Positions 43,337 to 51,623 are shown, counted from the stretch's first letter. The stretch is DNA of 64,000 nucleotides from Nitrobium sp046350935 (GCA_046350935.1 JAXLZK010000011.1:25488-89487); one strand, 5' to 3'. The notes: generated by a model from the letters alone, not told the origin. Numbers and translations: made by a program.

Positions 43337-43996
43337 TCAGTCCTGGAGCGTAAGCAGTTCCCGGTAGTCCTTCAGAACGGGAAACTCGTGGGTGGCCGCA
43401 TCCTTCTTTTTCGAATTTGCGCCGATTTTCAGAAAGAGATGTTTGATGCCGAAAGACTTCGCCGTTTTAAGGACCTCCGGGGTATCGTCGATAAAGAGGG
43501 TGTTCTCCCTGTCGAATTTCAGGATCTTCTCCACCTTTTCCCAGAACTCGATCATCTCTTTCGGATATCCCATCTCGAACGAAGTGATGCATTTATCGAA
43601 ATACCTGCCGATCTGGGTCTTTTTCAGCTTGATGTCCAGCACCTTGTAATGGGCATTTGTCAGCATGTACACCCTTTTCTTCTGGTGCCGCATCGCCTTG
43701 AGGAAATCCTCCACGTGAGGATGCACCTCGATAAGGTGTCTGATCTGCTCCTTGAGGGCGGGTATGTCCAGGTTCAGCTCCCGGGACCAGAAATCGATAT
43801 CCGTCCAATTCAGGGTCCCCTCATGAGCCCGGTAGAGGGAGAGGAGCACTTCCTTCGCCTTCCCGAAAGTAATCCCGTGCTTTTCCGCGTACCTCTCGGG
43901 GACGAGGTGCTCCCAGAAATAGTCGTCGAAATACTTGTCGAGCAGCGTGCCGTCCATGTCCAGCAGGACGCAGTCAATGGCGCTGAGGGGGATCAT
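43337..43996 (-). CDS. yrfG: HAD-family GMP/IMP nucleotidase (YrfG-like)
   Basis: This haloacid-dehalogenase-type phosphatase closely resembles E. coli YrfG along its length: VLLDMDGTLLD with the nucleophile Asp13 and Asp15, FWEHLVPERYAEKHGI, LNWTDIDFWSRELNLDI, MLTNAH, GYPKE and TLFIDD, ending DYRELL. YrfG dephosphorylates purine mononucleotides. The 219 aa length matches. Its ATG overlaps the stop of the upstream gene at 43993 (ATGA), so the two are translated together. Confidence 0.88.
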   Translation of the reverse strand: MIPLSAIDCVLLDMDGTLLDKYFDDYFWEHLVPERYAEKHGITFGKAKEVLLSLYRAHEGTLNWTDIDFWSRELNLDIPALKEQIRHLIEVHPHVEDFLKAMRHQKKRVYMLTNAHYKVLDIKLKKTQIGRYFDKCITSFEMGYPKEMIEFWEKVEKILKFDRENTLFIDDTPEVLKTAKSFGIKHLFLKIGANSKKKDAATHEFPVLKDYRELLTLQD

Positions 43997-44550
43997 TCCT
44001 CCCCCCGGTACCAGGAATGGTCGATGTAGTCCTTCGTCCTCCGGTAGACGAGCTCCAGGATCTCTTTCAGTTCTTCGAAGATCTGGTCGAAGAGGTCGCT
44101 TTCCATCGCCTCGTCGACCTCGATTGAATAGAGATAGGAAATCTCGTACTCCTTTATGTTGTCCTCGCTGGGGAACATCTCCTTTACGGTCAGCACCGGC
44201 TCCGTATCCGGGTACTCTTCGTCTATCTCCTGGAGCAGGGCTTCCACCGTGGGGTAGCCCTGCATGATCGGCAGTTTCAGGGAAAATTCGAGCTCGACCG
44301 AGGTGTCCACCTCCGCGTTGGCTTCTTCGGGATTGTCCTCGTACAGGGTCATCCCCGTCTGGAAGGCGTCATAGGTAAACGATACGGTCGCTGAGACGGG
44401 GAAAGGGGGGTCAAGAGTAGGAAGGGTGAGGGAGAACCTGCTCTCCCTGTCGAGGGTGAACTGCTCGATGAAGACCTGCATGTTGAATATCTCGAGGTGG
44501 CTTTTCGCGGATTCCGCTATCTTCATCTGAACTTCTTCAAACCGTGTCAT
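43993..44550 (-). CDS. Hypothetical acidic protein coupled to the YrfG-like gene
   Basis: This is a ~185-aa, strongly acidic soluble protein (MTRFEEVQMKIAESAKSHLEIFNMQ ...) with several beta-strand-like stretches (SRFSLTLPTLDPPFPVSATVSFTYDAF; VELEFSLKLP) and an acidic helical end. No family is recognised. The start is the ATG at 44550, right after GGAGG. Stop and start overlap with yrfG, which suggests a shared process, but nothing in the sequence defines it. Confidence 0.7.
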   Translation of the reverse strand: MTRFEEVQMKIAESAKSHLEIFNMQVFIEQFTLDRESRFSLTLPTLDPPFPVSATVSFTYDAFQTGMTLYEDNPEEANAEVDTSVELEFSLKLPIMQGYPTVEALLQEIDEEYPDTEPVLTVKEMFPSEDNIKEYEISYLYSIEVDEAMESDLFDQIFEELKEILELVYRRTKDYIDHSWYRGEE

Positions 44551-44752
44551 AGTTCCTCCGTCGTGCATTATGGCATTATAGGGTAGGGCGTTGCGGCGGG
44601 GTCCCCTCCTGCCGGAGCTCCGTAAGCGGCGTGCTGTGCGCTATACTAGGGTGTGTATGCAGCTGACTTCTGCTGCGGCCGGCCGCAGGTGCGGATCGTG
44701 TGTCTTCACACCCTGACAGATGCTCGTGCGTAAAAGTATGTGAAATTATACC

Positions 44753-45478
44753 ATGAACGGTGTTTTCGTGACGAACAGAGTGGCCGTGGTGACCGGCGGG
44801 GCAGGGGGGCTCGGACGGGAAATCGTTCGCGCCTTTTTCGAGAGCGGCTACCGTGTCGTGCTCACCTATCACACCTCCGGCGCCTCGCTCGCAGGCCTCC
44901 TCGGGGCGATGGGGGACAGGGTGCTGCCGCTGAAGGCCGACGTGCGGAGCTCCGGCGAGGTCTCCGCCGCGGCGCAGGAGGTGCTCCGGAGGTGGGAGAG
45001 AGTGGATGTCCTGGTGAATAATGCGGGCATCACCCGGGATGCCCTCCTCCTGCGCCAGAGAGAGGAAGACTGGGACGCCGTGCTGGCGGTCAACTGCAAA
45101 GGGGCGTTCAATACGATACGGGCGTTCGCCCCGCTCATGACGGCGGGGGGGCATATCGTGAATATTTCCTCTTATTCCGGGCTGAAGGGCAAGGAGGGGC
45201 AGGCGGCGTACAGCGCTTCCAAAGCCGCCCTGCTGGGCCTCACGAAGACGGCTGCCGCCGAGCTCGCTGAAAAGGACATCCGGGTCAATGCGGTGCTGCC
45301 CGGCTATCTGCCCACCGCCATGGGGAGCGGAGCGGCGGGGGCCATGGAAAGGGCGCGGGAGGAGAGCCTCCTGCATGTCCTTTCCGATCCGGGGGAGGCG
45401 GCCCGGTTCATCGTCCATATCGCGGGGATGCGCACTCTCACCGGGCAGGTCATCAGTATGGATACCCGGATCCTCTGA
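44753..45478 (+). CDS. Short-chain dehydrogenase/reductase (FabG-like)
   Basis: This is an NAD(P)-dependent oxidoreductase with a Rossmann fold. The cofactor loop TGGAGGLG (about residues 15-22), NNAG (about 91-94), catalytic Ser (NISSYSG) and YSASK (about 150-154) are present. At 241 aa it has the length of 3-oxoacyl-ACP reductases. It could serve fatty-acid synthesis, but lone SDRs act on many substrates. The start is the ATG at 44753, which has no Shine-Dalgarno and directly follows an A/T-rich ATTATACC sequence. Confidence 0.88.
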   Translation: MNGVFVTNRVAVVTGGAGGLGREIVRAFFESGYRVVLTYHTSGASLAGLLGAMGDRVLPLKADVRSSGEVSAAAQEVLRRWERVDVLVNNAGITRDALLLRQREEDWDAVLAVNCKGAFNTIRAFAPLMTAGGHIVNISSYSGLKGKEGQAAYSASKAALLGLTKTAAAELAEKDIRVNAVLPGYLPTAMGSGAAGAMERAREESLLHVLSDPGEAARFIVHIAGMRTLTGQVISMDTRIL

Positions 45479-45502
45479 GTGCGCGCCGCTGTGCGTAAAT
45501 CG

Positions 45503-45511
45503 TGGTACAAT
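45503..45511 (+). promoter_or_regulatory. Extended -10 immediately before the kinase-like gene
   Basis: TGGTACAAT, the same extended -10 as in the two 15-base elements, ends six bases before the ATG at 45518. There is no ribosome binding site, so a leaderless message is likely if this promoter is used. Confidence 0.5.
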
Positions 45512-45517
45512 CTCCCT

Positions 45518-46519
45518 ATGAGCACGTCGTATCTCGGAAGACTGGAATGTTCCGATCCCCTTTACGAGATCCTCCTCACGCGGGTGTGCCCCGGGGTGAA
45601 AGACCCCAGTTTCCTCGTGAGCAGGACCTCCTCCCGCCGCGTGTACAAGTACACGGAGGAAAAGAGCGGGGTCGCCGTCATCGGAAAATTTTTCCGCCCC
45701 GACGACCCGCGGCAGGAGAAGGTGAAGCGGCTGAAAGGAGAGTACGACAACCTGGTGAAGATCCGCGGGTACGGCTTCGATTCCTCCCCTCACTACGTCG
45801 TCCGCCCCATCACGCGTGAGGAGAGTATCGGGCTCGCCCTCGTGGAGGAGTTCATTCCGGGGAGGAGCCTGGACCATATCCTGCGGAAGGCGATCTTCCA
45901 CGGGAAGACGGAGGTGCTGAAGGAGCGGCTGTCCTCTCTCGCCTCTTTTCTCCGCCTGCTGCATGCAGCGACGGAGAAAAGGCTGAGGGTCGACCTGGAA
46001 CCGGTGCAGGAGTATTTCCGCAAGGTGGTCGATACGCTGTCCGCGCAGAGGGTGATCCAGCAGGGAGACAGGGAGCGCTTCCTCCGCCTTATGAATATAT
46101 GGCTGAGCAGGGAGATAATGCAGGAGACGAAGAGGGTGACCGTCCACGGCGACGCTACTCCGACGAACTTCCTCTTCAGGGAGGAGGGGGATGTGGTCGC
46201 CATTGACTTCGAGAGGATGCGGGATAGCGACAGGGCATACGACGTGAGCATGATCTGCGGGGAGCTGAAGCACGCCTTCCTGTGGAGGACGGGAAATCCC
46301 CATGCGGCAGAGCCTTTCATCCGCCATTTCATCGCTGCGTACTGCCGCCGCTCCGGGGAGGTGGAGGGGGATTTCCGGGAGCTCACCCTGCGGAACCCCT
46401 TTTACATGGCGCTCACCGAGTTGAGGATCGCCCGGAACGGCTACCTCGGCGGGAGCTACCGGAAGAGGCTTGCTGCCGAAGCCCTTGAGTGCCTGCGCGG
46501 GGGGCTTGCCCTCGTATGA
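45518..46519 (+). CDS. Aminoglycoside-phosphotransferase-family kinase (APH fold)
   Basis: This is a protein-kinase-like small-molecule kinase. The catalytic loop VHGDATPTNFLF has the base Asp, and the metal motif IDFERM follows. An N-terminal lobe contains GVAVIGKFF with the ATP-binding lysine and the EYDNL helix, and FIPGRSLDHIL is the hinge region. It has 333 aa from the ATG at 45518. An upstream in-frame start would add residues that overlap the promoter. The substrate is unknown and drug resistance should not be assumed; most members act on sugars, lipopolysaccharide parts or metabolites. Its stop overlaps the start of the next HAD gene. Confidence 0.85.
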   Translation: MSTSYLGRLECSDPLYEILLTRVCPGVKDPSFLVSRTSSRRVYKYTEEKSGVAVIGKFFRPDDPRQEKVKRLKGEYDNLVKIRGYGFDSSPHYVVRPITREESIGLALVEEFIPGRSLDHILRKAIFHGKTEVLKERLSSLASFLRLLHAATEKRLRVDLEPVQEYFRKVVDTLSAQRVIQQGDRERFLRLMNIWLSREIMQETKRVTVHGDATPTNFLFREEGDVVAIDFERMRDSDRAYDVSMICGELKHAFLWRTGNPHAAEPFIRHFIAAYCRRSGEVEGDFRELTLRNPFYMALTELRIARNGYLGGSYRKRLAAEALECLRGGLALV

Positions 46520-47223
46520 GAAAGGCGCTTTTTTTCGACCTGTACGGGACCCTGATCGATATAAAAACGGACGAGGGGGATATGCGGGTATACGAGACCC
46601 TCGCACGGTATCTTGCCTACCATTCGGCGGCCGTGTCAGCCGAAGAGCTCAAGAGGGCGTACGGTGAGGAAGCGGAGAAGATGCTGCAGCGCAGCAGGGA
46701 AGCCTCTCCCGATATCGACGTGTACGAGGTCTTCTCCTCGATCCTGCACCGCTTCGGCAGGGGCGTGTATCCGGAGTGCGTCGTGAAAAATACCGCACTG
46801 CTTTTCAGGTCGCTGACCATCCGCCACTTCGGGCTTTTCGAGGGGGTGCGCGAGGTGCTTGCGCGTCTTGCCGAGCAGTATGCAGTCGCCCTCGTCTCCG
46901 ATGCCCAGTGGACTTTTACCGAACCCGAGATTGCGATGCTGGGTCTGGACCGCTACTTCGCCTGCACGGTGCTCTCTTCGCGCTTCGGCTTCAGAAAACC
47001 CGATACGCGCCTCTTTACGTTCGCCATGGAGCGGCTCGGGGTCCTCCCGGAAGGGTCGGTGTACATCGGGGACAATCCGGCGCGGGACATGGTGGGGGCG
47101 AAAAGAGCGGGAATGGCCTGCGTCCTCTTCAGATCGGACTGCGTCTCTCTCAACGGGTTCTCCCCTGACGGGCGTTTCCGCCATTATGATGAGCTGGAGG
47201 AGGTTCTCCGGAGAATTGGATAG
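46516..47223 (+). CDS. HAD-superfamily hydrolase
   Basis: The nucleophile motif FFDLYGTLID, the second motif LVSDAQ, a lysine in GFRKPDTRLF and the acidic YIGDNPARDMVGAK define a type IA HAD phosphatase of 235 aa. The ATG at 46516 overlaps the upstream kinase stop (ATGA). The kinase/phosphatase coupling suggests opposite or successive steps on one metabolite. The substrate cannot be read. Its end overlaps the bioD start by eight bases. Confidence 0.88.
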   Translation: MRKALFFDLYGTLIDIKTDEGDMRVYETLARYLAYHSAAVSAEELKRAYGEEAEKMLQRSREASPDIDVYEVFSSILHRFGRGVYPECVVKNTALLFRSLTIRHFGLFEGVREVLARLAEQYAVALVSDAQWTFTEPEIAMLGLDRYFACTVLSSRFGFRKPDTRLFTFAMERLGVLPEGSVYIGDNPARDMVGAKRAGMACVLFRSDCVSLNGFSPDGRFRHYDELEEVLRRIG

Positions 47224-47959
47224 GGGGAGAAGGGGCGTTTTTGTCACCGGCACCGACACGGGAGTGGGAAAGACGATGATATCCGCCGCTCTCCTCCTCG
47301 GTTTGCGCGGGCGCGGCAGAGAAGTCGGCGCCATGAAGCCGGTGGAGACCGGCTGCCCTGCCGACGGGAGGGTGCTGGTGCCTTCAGACGGGGTCTTTCT
47401 CCGGGAGACGGCGGGGATGGACGACTCCCTCGATCTCATCGCCCCCTCGCGGTTTGCTCCGCCGCTCGCCCCCCTGGTCGCTGCGGAACAGGAAGGGACG
47501 TCTGTCGATCTCGACTCGATCATGGATGCCTACCGGAAGCTCTCGGAGAAGTACGACTTCCTCGTGGTGGAGGGGGCTGGAGGATTGCTGGTGCCTCTTC
47601 GCGACGGCGCCGTTTCCTGCCCGCCTTCGGCTTTCCGCCGTCCGTCTCCCTACTTCGTCTGCGACCTGATCAGGGAGATGGGGCTCCCTGCCGTGGTAGT
47701 GGCGCGGCCGGCGCTCGGGACGATCAACCATACGCTGCTTACGGTCGACCATGCCCTCAGAGAGGGCGTCACGGTCCTCGGTGTCATCGTCAATCAGTGC
47801 GGTCCGCCCGGAGACACCCTTGCCGAGAAAACGAATCCCGACGTGCTGCGGAGGCTCTGCCCCGTTCCGGTGCTCGGGACTTTCCCGTATAGCGCCTCTC
47901 TCTCGCCGGAAGCCATCAGGGAGGCCGCGGAGCGCTGCATCGATTTCGACCCCTTCTGA
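47216..47959 (+). CDS. bioD: ATP-dependent dethiobiotin synthetase BioD
   Basis: BioD closes the ureido ring of dethiobiotin in biotin synthesis. The N-terminal P-loop VFVTGTDTGVGKT, KPVETGC, the segment VVEGAGGLLVPL and a C-terminal ARPALGTINHTLLT are characteristic. The length (~247 aa) is slightly above average. The start is TTG at 47216, overlapping the end of the HAD gene, with GGAG close upstream. The large open frame before it is an out-of-phase copy of the HAD gene. No other biotin gene is nearby. Confidence 0.92.
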   Translation: MDRGRRGVFVTGTDTGVGKTMISAALLLGLRGRGREVGAMKPVETGCPADGRVLVPSDGVFLRETAGMDDSLDLIAPSRFAPPLAPLVAAEQEGTSVDLDSIMDAYRKLSEKYDFLVVEGAGGLLVPLRDGAVSCPPSAFRRPSPYFVCDLIREMGLPAVVVARPALGTINHTLLTVDHALREGVTVLGVIVNQCGPPGDTLAEKTNPDVLRRLCPVPVLGTFPYSASLSPEAIREAAERCIDFDPF

Positions 47960-48049
47960 CGCTTCCCCCTCCGCGGAGTGCGGGAACGCCCTCCCCCCGC
48001 CATCGAGCGGGTATGCGGACCCTTTCATCACCCGATTCTTCCTTACTGC

Positions 48050-48077
48050 TTGACAAGGTATGAACATCTGCTACCAT
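48050..48077 (+). promoter_or_regulatory. Promoter of the candidate structured RNA
   Basis: A consensus TTGACA (48050-48055) is followed after 16 bases by TACCAT (48072-48077). A predicted start near 48084 fits the 5' end of the folded region downstream. Confidence 0.6.
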
Positions 48078-48083
48078 TGAAAG

Positions 48084-48286
48084 TAGCAGGCTTGTTTTGC
48101 TGAAGCAATACGGAGAACCCAGTGGAACAGGGCGCAGGAAAAGTCCTGATACCCCAGGGAAGAGGGATATTTTGATACGGCGTGAGCCTGGAGCGTCCTC
48201 CCCCTGCTCTGACGTGCCGGATAGTGGTACCCTTCTCTTCCAACCCTCCCTTCTTGGAGAGAGCGACTGCTCTCTCCCTTTTTTTT
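48084..48286 (+). ncRNA. Candidate ~200-nt structured RNA (riboswitch-like or stand-alone), family unknown
   Basis: Between the promoter and a rho-independent terminator lies a region without an open frame but with several possible helices: AGCAGG near the 5' end with CCTGCT (about 48210), CAGGA-aaag-TCCTG (near 48140-48155) and CCAGG with CCTGG (about 48163-48202). It ends in the terminator at 48256-48286. The layout fits an independent small RNA or a terminated leader of the regulator gene 300 bases downstream. I could not match it to SRP RNA, tmRNA, RNase P, TPP, glycine or c-di-GMP-I patterns. Confidence 0.5.
48256..48286 (+). terminator. Strong rho-independent terminator
   Basis: A 9-bp stem GGAGAGAGC/GCTCTCTCC (48256-48264 / 48269-48277) with loop GACT and a run of eight T (48279-48286). 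No protein gene ends just upstream, which is why an RNA gene or an attenuated leader is proposed. Confidence 0.85.
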
Positions 48287-48395
48287 GCGTACAGGGCTCC
48301 GCGCAGCAGGGGAGGACAGGGGGAGTGCTTCAACGGACGACCCTTTGATTCGCCTGTCTTTCTCTGCGGTGCGCCCCGGAGCACTGTGGGAAAAC

Positions 48396-48425
48396 TTGAC
48401 GAAAAGGGTTGATTTTTATTATCTT
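48396..48425 (+). promoter_or_regulatory. Promoter candidate for the sigma-54 regulator gene
   Basis: TTGACG (48396-48401) and TATCTT (48420-48425) have an 18-base spacer. The transcript would start near 48432 and include the palindrome at 48466-48483 in its leader. Confidence 0.5.
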
Positions 48426-48465
48426 TTATGAGGCAGTGCCGGCGCAGTGTCTGCACCGCCTTCAT

Positions 48466-48483
48466 GCAGGAGCATGCTCCTGC
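48466..48483. promoter_or_regulatory. Perfect 18-base palindrome upstream of the regulator
   Basis: GCAGGAGCATGCTCCTGC reads the same on both strands. It is placed between a promoter candidate and the regulator start, as expected of an operator, possibly for autoregulation. As RNA it could also form a hairpin. Confidence 0.5.
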
Positions 48484-48597
48484 TCATCTGACCCGCGGAA
48501 GCGGTCTCTCCCTGCCTATGGGTATCGGGAAAGCAGACTGCAGTGAGGGCGGCGTGCTGCGGCTTCCCTCCCGGAGAGCCGGAGAAAGGGCGTGAAA

Positions 48598-50004
48598 ATG
48601 AAGAACAAGGCAAAGGTTTTCGTAATAGACGACGATGCGCTGATTGTCTCAATGATTGCGAGGGCGCTGAAGGGAGAGGGGCATGAGGTGCTGTCGGAGA
48701 GCACTGTTTTCAGCGACATCGTCAGGCGGATAAAGGACAGCTCCCCCGATATCGTGCTGCTCGACATCTCCCTTGCCGGGCGGAGCGGCATCGAGATCCT
48801 GGAGGAGGTGAAGGGGGAGAGGATCTCGTCGGAGGTGATCATGCTGACCTCCGATGATCGGGTGGAGACGGCGGTCAAATGCATGAAGCTTGGCGCGGTG
48901 GACTACCTGACAAAGCCCTTCAACCTCGACGAGCTGAAGATCATCATCAGAAACCTCCTCGAAAAGAAGAAGCTCCGGCACGAGGTCAGCTATCTCCGCA
49001 AGGTGTACTCGGAGCTTTTCGATAAGGAGATCATCGGGGGGTCTGCCGCCACCCTGGAACTGAATGCCAAGGCGGCGAGAATCGCCCGGGCCCGCGTTCC
49101 CAGCATCCTCATCACGGGGGAAAGCGGGACGGGCAAGGAGCTGGTGGCGCGGTGCATACACGGCATCATGCACGGAGAGTGCAGCAACGGATGCGCGCCC
49201 TTTGTCGCGGTGAACTGTACAGCGCTCCCCGAACACCTCCTCGAAAGCGAGCTTTTCGGCCACGAAAAGGGTGCGTTTACCGATGCGAAGAGCGAAAAGA
49301 AGGGCCTCTTCGAGCTGGCTGACGGGGGAACGGTGCTCCTGGATGAGATAGGGGACATGCGCCCGAGCCTCCAGAGCAAGCTCCTGAGAGTGCTGGAGGA
49401 GAGGACGCTGCGCCGTATCGGGGGGCGCGAAGAGATACCGGTGGAGGTGACGGTGATCGCCACCACGAACAGGGACCTTTCGCGGGCGGTGGATGCGGGA
49501 GACTTCCGGCTGGACCTGCTCTACCGGTTGAATACCTTTTCCCTCTCCGTACCGCCCCTCCGCGAAAAGCGGGAGGACATTCCCGCCCTTGCGCGCCACT
49601 TTCTCGGGCACTTCGCGAAGCAATACAACAACAGGACCGTCGAGGCTTTTTCTCCCGAAGCGGAGCAGCTCCTCTGCGCCTACGACTGGCCGGGCAATGT
49701 CCGGGAGCTGAGGAATGTGATCGAGCGGATCGTAGTGCTCGAAAGCAGCGAGCTGATACAGCCCCAGCATCTGCCGCTGGAAATTGCACACCTGCCGGCC
49801 GGGGCCGGCCGGACCTCTTCGCCCTACCGGATCCTCCTCCCCGATACCGGGCTGTCTCTCGAGGAAGTGGAGCGGGAGCTTTTCCAGCAGGCGATGGAAA
49901 AGGCGAAGGGGAACAGGACCCTTGCTGCAAAACTGCTGCAGGTGAGCTACGACACCCTGCGGTACCACATTAAAAAATTCAGATTGGACGAGCATTTCGC
50001 CTGA
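48598..50004 (+). CDS. NtrC-family sigma-54-dependent response regulator near the electron-transfer genes
   Basis: This is a phosphorylation-controlled activator of 468 aa. The receiver domain has DDD at 11-13, phospho-acceptor Asp56 and Lys107. The AAA+ domain has Walker A GESGTGKE (174-181) and the sigma-54 loop GAFTDA (225-230), a variant of GAFTGA. The C-terminal Fis-type HTH is NRTLAAKLLQVSYDTLRYHIKKF. ATG at 48598 (AAAGGG upstream) is preferred to the GTG two codons earlier. No kinase gene adjoins it. The next gene has a sigma-54-like site, and the decaheme/barrel pair follows, so those are its likely targets. Confidence 0.92.
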   Translation: MKNKAKVFVIDDDALIVSMIARALKGEGHEVLSESTVFSDIVRRIKDSSPDIVLLDISLAGRSGIEILEEVKGERISSEVIMLTSDDRVETAVKCMKLGAVDYLTKPFNLDELKIIIRNLLEKKKLRHEVSYLRKVYSELFDKEIIGGSAATLELNAKAARIARARVPSILITGESGTGKELVARCIHGIMHGECSNGCAPFVAVNCTALPEHLLESELFGHEKGAFTDAKSEKKGLFELADGGTVLLDEIGDMRPSLQSKLLRVLEERTLRRIGGREEIPVEVTVIATTNRDLSRAVDAGDFRLDLLYRLNTFSLSVPPLREKREDIPALARHFLGHFAKQYNNRTVEAFSPEAEQLLCAYDWPGNVRELRNVIERIVVLESSELIQPQHLPLEIAHLPAGAGRTSSPYRILLPDTGLSLEEVERELFQQAMEKAKGNRTLAAKLLQVSYDTLRYHIKKFRLDEHFA

Positions 50005-50194
50005 TGCGTGCCGGCAGCCGGCCGCACCGGACGGTGTTGTCGCATCGCGCGCGGCCCTGCTGGGGAAATTCCCACTTTCACCCCAGGATTTTCCCCAGCC
50101 AGGCGGCGCGGCTGTCTCTCTCCCTTTGGACTTTTCCCTCTGTAAGCTTTTGATTTATATTCTTTAAGCAGGAAATTGCCTCGCTATTTCCCCG

Positions 50195-50210
50195 TGGTAT
50201 CTTTTTTGCA
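50195..50210 (+). promoter_or_regulatory. Sigma-54-type -24/-12 promoter candidate before the receiver gene
   Basis: TGGTATCTTTTTTGCA keeps GG-N10-GC (50196-50197 and 50208-50209) and the TTGCA block of sigma-54 promoters. Transcription would start near 50221, only four bases before the ATG at 50225, which lacks a ribosome binding site. Confidence 0.6.
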
Positions 50211-50224
50211 TTTTTCGCTGAGAA

Positions 50225-50617
50225 ATGAGAAAGATACTGATCATCGACGACGAAAGCCTTATCCGCTCCTCCATAGCCCGCGCCTTAAGGAGCGAAGGAT
50301 ATTCAGTTGAAGAGGCGAAAAACGGCGCCGAGGCGCTCGAAAGAGTGAAAAATACCGGCTGCGATCTTGCGGTGGTGGACCTGTACCTGGAGGACGGGAT
50401 GCACGGGATGGAGCTGATCCGGGAGATCCGCCTGAGGAATCCCGGCGCAAAGGTGATCGTGGTCACCGCCCTCGCCACGGACGACATCAGGGATACCCTG
50501 TACCGGGAGGGGATAGACGGCTTTTTCGACAAGCCCTTCGAGATAAAAGAGCTCAGAAATATGGTGAAGCACCTGTTGCAAGGAGAAGGGAATGCCGCTG
50601 AAAAAAGCGATGCATGA
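50225..50617 (+). CDS. Single-domain response regulator (receiver only)
   Basis: This is a complete CheY-like receiver domain of 130 aa without output domain: acidic pair in IIDDES (residues 8-9), phospho-acceptor Asp52 (AVVDLYLED), Thr81 and Lys103 (FFDKPFE). It could pass phosphate between kinases and another regulator or bind a target protein directly. It lies between the NtrC-type regulator and the cytochrome gene in the same direction, and a sigma-54-like site precedes it. Unlike the receiver at 14077-14439, all functional residues are intact. Confidence 0.9.
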   Translation: MRKILIIDDESLIRSSIARALRSEGYSVEEAKNGAEALERVKNTGCDLAVVDLYLEDGMHGMELIREIRLRNPGAKVIVVTALATDDIRDTLYREGIDGFFDKPFEIKELRNMVKHLLQGEGNAAEKSDA

Positions 50618-50693
50618 AAAAGGAGGGGAGAGAGAAAAAAACGGTCCATCGGCTTTTCCGGAGCCTTTATACACGAAAAAAAGGAGGTCAGCA

Positions 50694-51623
50694 ATGCGAA
50701 AGCTTTTTCCTTGGGCAACACTATTTCCCGTATTGCTCTGTGTGTTTTTGTCTTGTACGTTTTTTCATGGGTCAGCGGAAGGCGCTGAAGGCTTCGTAGG
50801 CGCCACGGTCTGCAAGAACTGTCACGAGCCGTTCTATAACAGCTATATGCAGTCCCTCCACTCAAAGAAGGCGATTCCTGGCAGTCCTGCAAACAAACAT
50901 GAATGCGAGACCTGCCACGGTCCTGCCGTCAAGCATCTGGAGGCAGGAGGAGGGAGGGGGTCGGGAAGGCTCAACTTCGGAAAGGGGCAGAATGCGGAGC
51001 TGAAGTCGGAAAGGTGCCTCGCCTGCCACGGGGACTCCAGGCATCTTGTCTCCTGGAACCTGGGCAAGCACCAGTCCGCGGGGGTTTCCTGCGAAAAGTG
51101 CCACGAGGTGCACGGCAACAGCTACAAGAACCTGAGGGCAAGCGAACCGGAGCTCTGCTACGGGTGTCATCGGGAGATCCGGTTCGAGGCAAACAAACAG
51201 TCGCACCATCCGATCAGGGAGGGGAAGGTATCTTGCTCCGCCTGCCACAATCCGCACGGCTCCTCAGGCGAGAAGATGATAAAGGCCGATGCGGTGAACG
51301 AGCTCTGCTACACGTGCCATGCGGACAAGAGGGGGCCTTTCATGTGGGAGCATCCTCCGGTCGAGGAGAACTGCCTGACCTGCCATACCGCGCACGGGAG
51401 CAACCATTCCAAGCTTCTGGTCAGTAAGACGCCGCAGCTCTGCCAGAGCTGCCACGACTGGAGCAGGCACCCGGGAACGCCGTACACGCAGGCGGACTCG
51501 TTCACCAACTCCCTGAAGGTGACGCCGTCCAATAAGCTGGTTTCACGCAGCTGCCAGAACTGCCATACGAATATCCACGGAAGCAACGGCCCGGGGACTC
51601 ATGGGCTGCGCTTCGTGCGCTAA
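50694..51623 (+). CDS. Periplasmic decaheme c-type cytochrome (MtrA/PioA/DmsE-like)
   Basis: Ten CXXCH heme-binding motifs are visible (CKNCH, CETCH, CLACH, CEKCH, CYGCH, CSACH, CYTCH, CLTCH, CQSCH, CQNCH). The ATG at 50694 follows AAGGAGGT and starts a signal peptide (about 1-25: RKLFPWATLFPVLLCVFLSC). Length (309 aa) and heme number match MtrA/PioA, the periplasmic wire that sits inside an MtrB/PioB barrel and moves electrons across the outer membrane. The barrel gene starts 16 bases downstream, which makes the assignment firm. An upstream frame extension overlapping the receiver gene is rejected because it would put the signal peptide inside the protein. Confidence 0.93.
   Translation: MRKLFPWATLFPVLLCVFLSCTFFHGSAEGAEGFVGATVCKNCHEPFYNSYMQSLHSKKAIPGSPANKHECETCHGPAVKHLEAGGGRGSGRLNFGKGQNAELKSERCLACHGDSRHLVSWNLGKHQSAGVSCEKCHEVHGNSYKNLRASEPELCYGCHREIRFEANKQSHHPIREGKVSCSACHNPHGSSGEKMIKADAVNELCYTCHADKRGPFMWEHPPVEENCLTCHTAHGSNHSKLLVSKTPQLCQSCHDWSRHPGTPYTQADSFTNSLKVTPSNKLVSRSCQNCHTNIHGSNGPGTHGLRFVR

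Larger units (their letters stand above)
47960..48597. other. Large non-coding region between bioD and the sigma-54 regulator
   Basis: These 638 bases hold no credible protein gene. They contain a promoter (48050-48077), a probable structured RNA with a strong terminator (to 48286), a second promoter-like pair (TTGACG 48396-48401, TATCTT 48420-48425, spacing 18) and an 18-base perfect palindrome (48466-48483). Confidence 0.7.

Noticed and set aside
44576..46606. Minus-strand frame of ~676 codons over the SDR and kinase genes
   Set aside because: The plus-strand genes carry YxxxK and VHGD motifs; the antisense product is low-complexity His/Pro/Arg.
46859..47215. Extension of the BioD frame upstream
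   Set aside because: It reads the HAD gene in another phase; BioD's conserved P-loop lies just after 47216.
48084..48286. Assignment of the structured RNA as a cobalamin or c-di-GMP riboswitch
   Set aside because: Short stretches (GAGCCTGGAG; CCCAGTGGAA) recall parts of these motifs, but the remaining conserved cores are missing.
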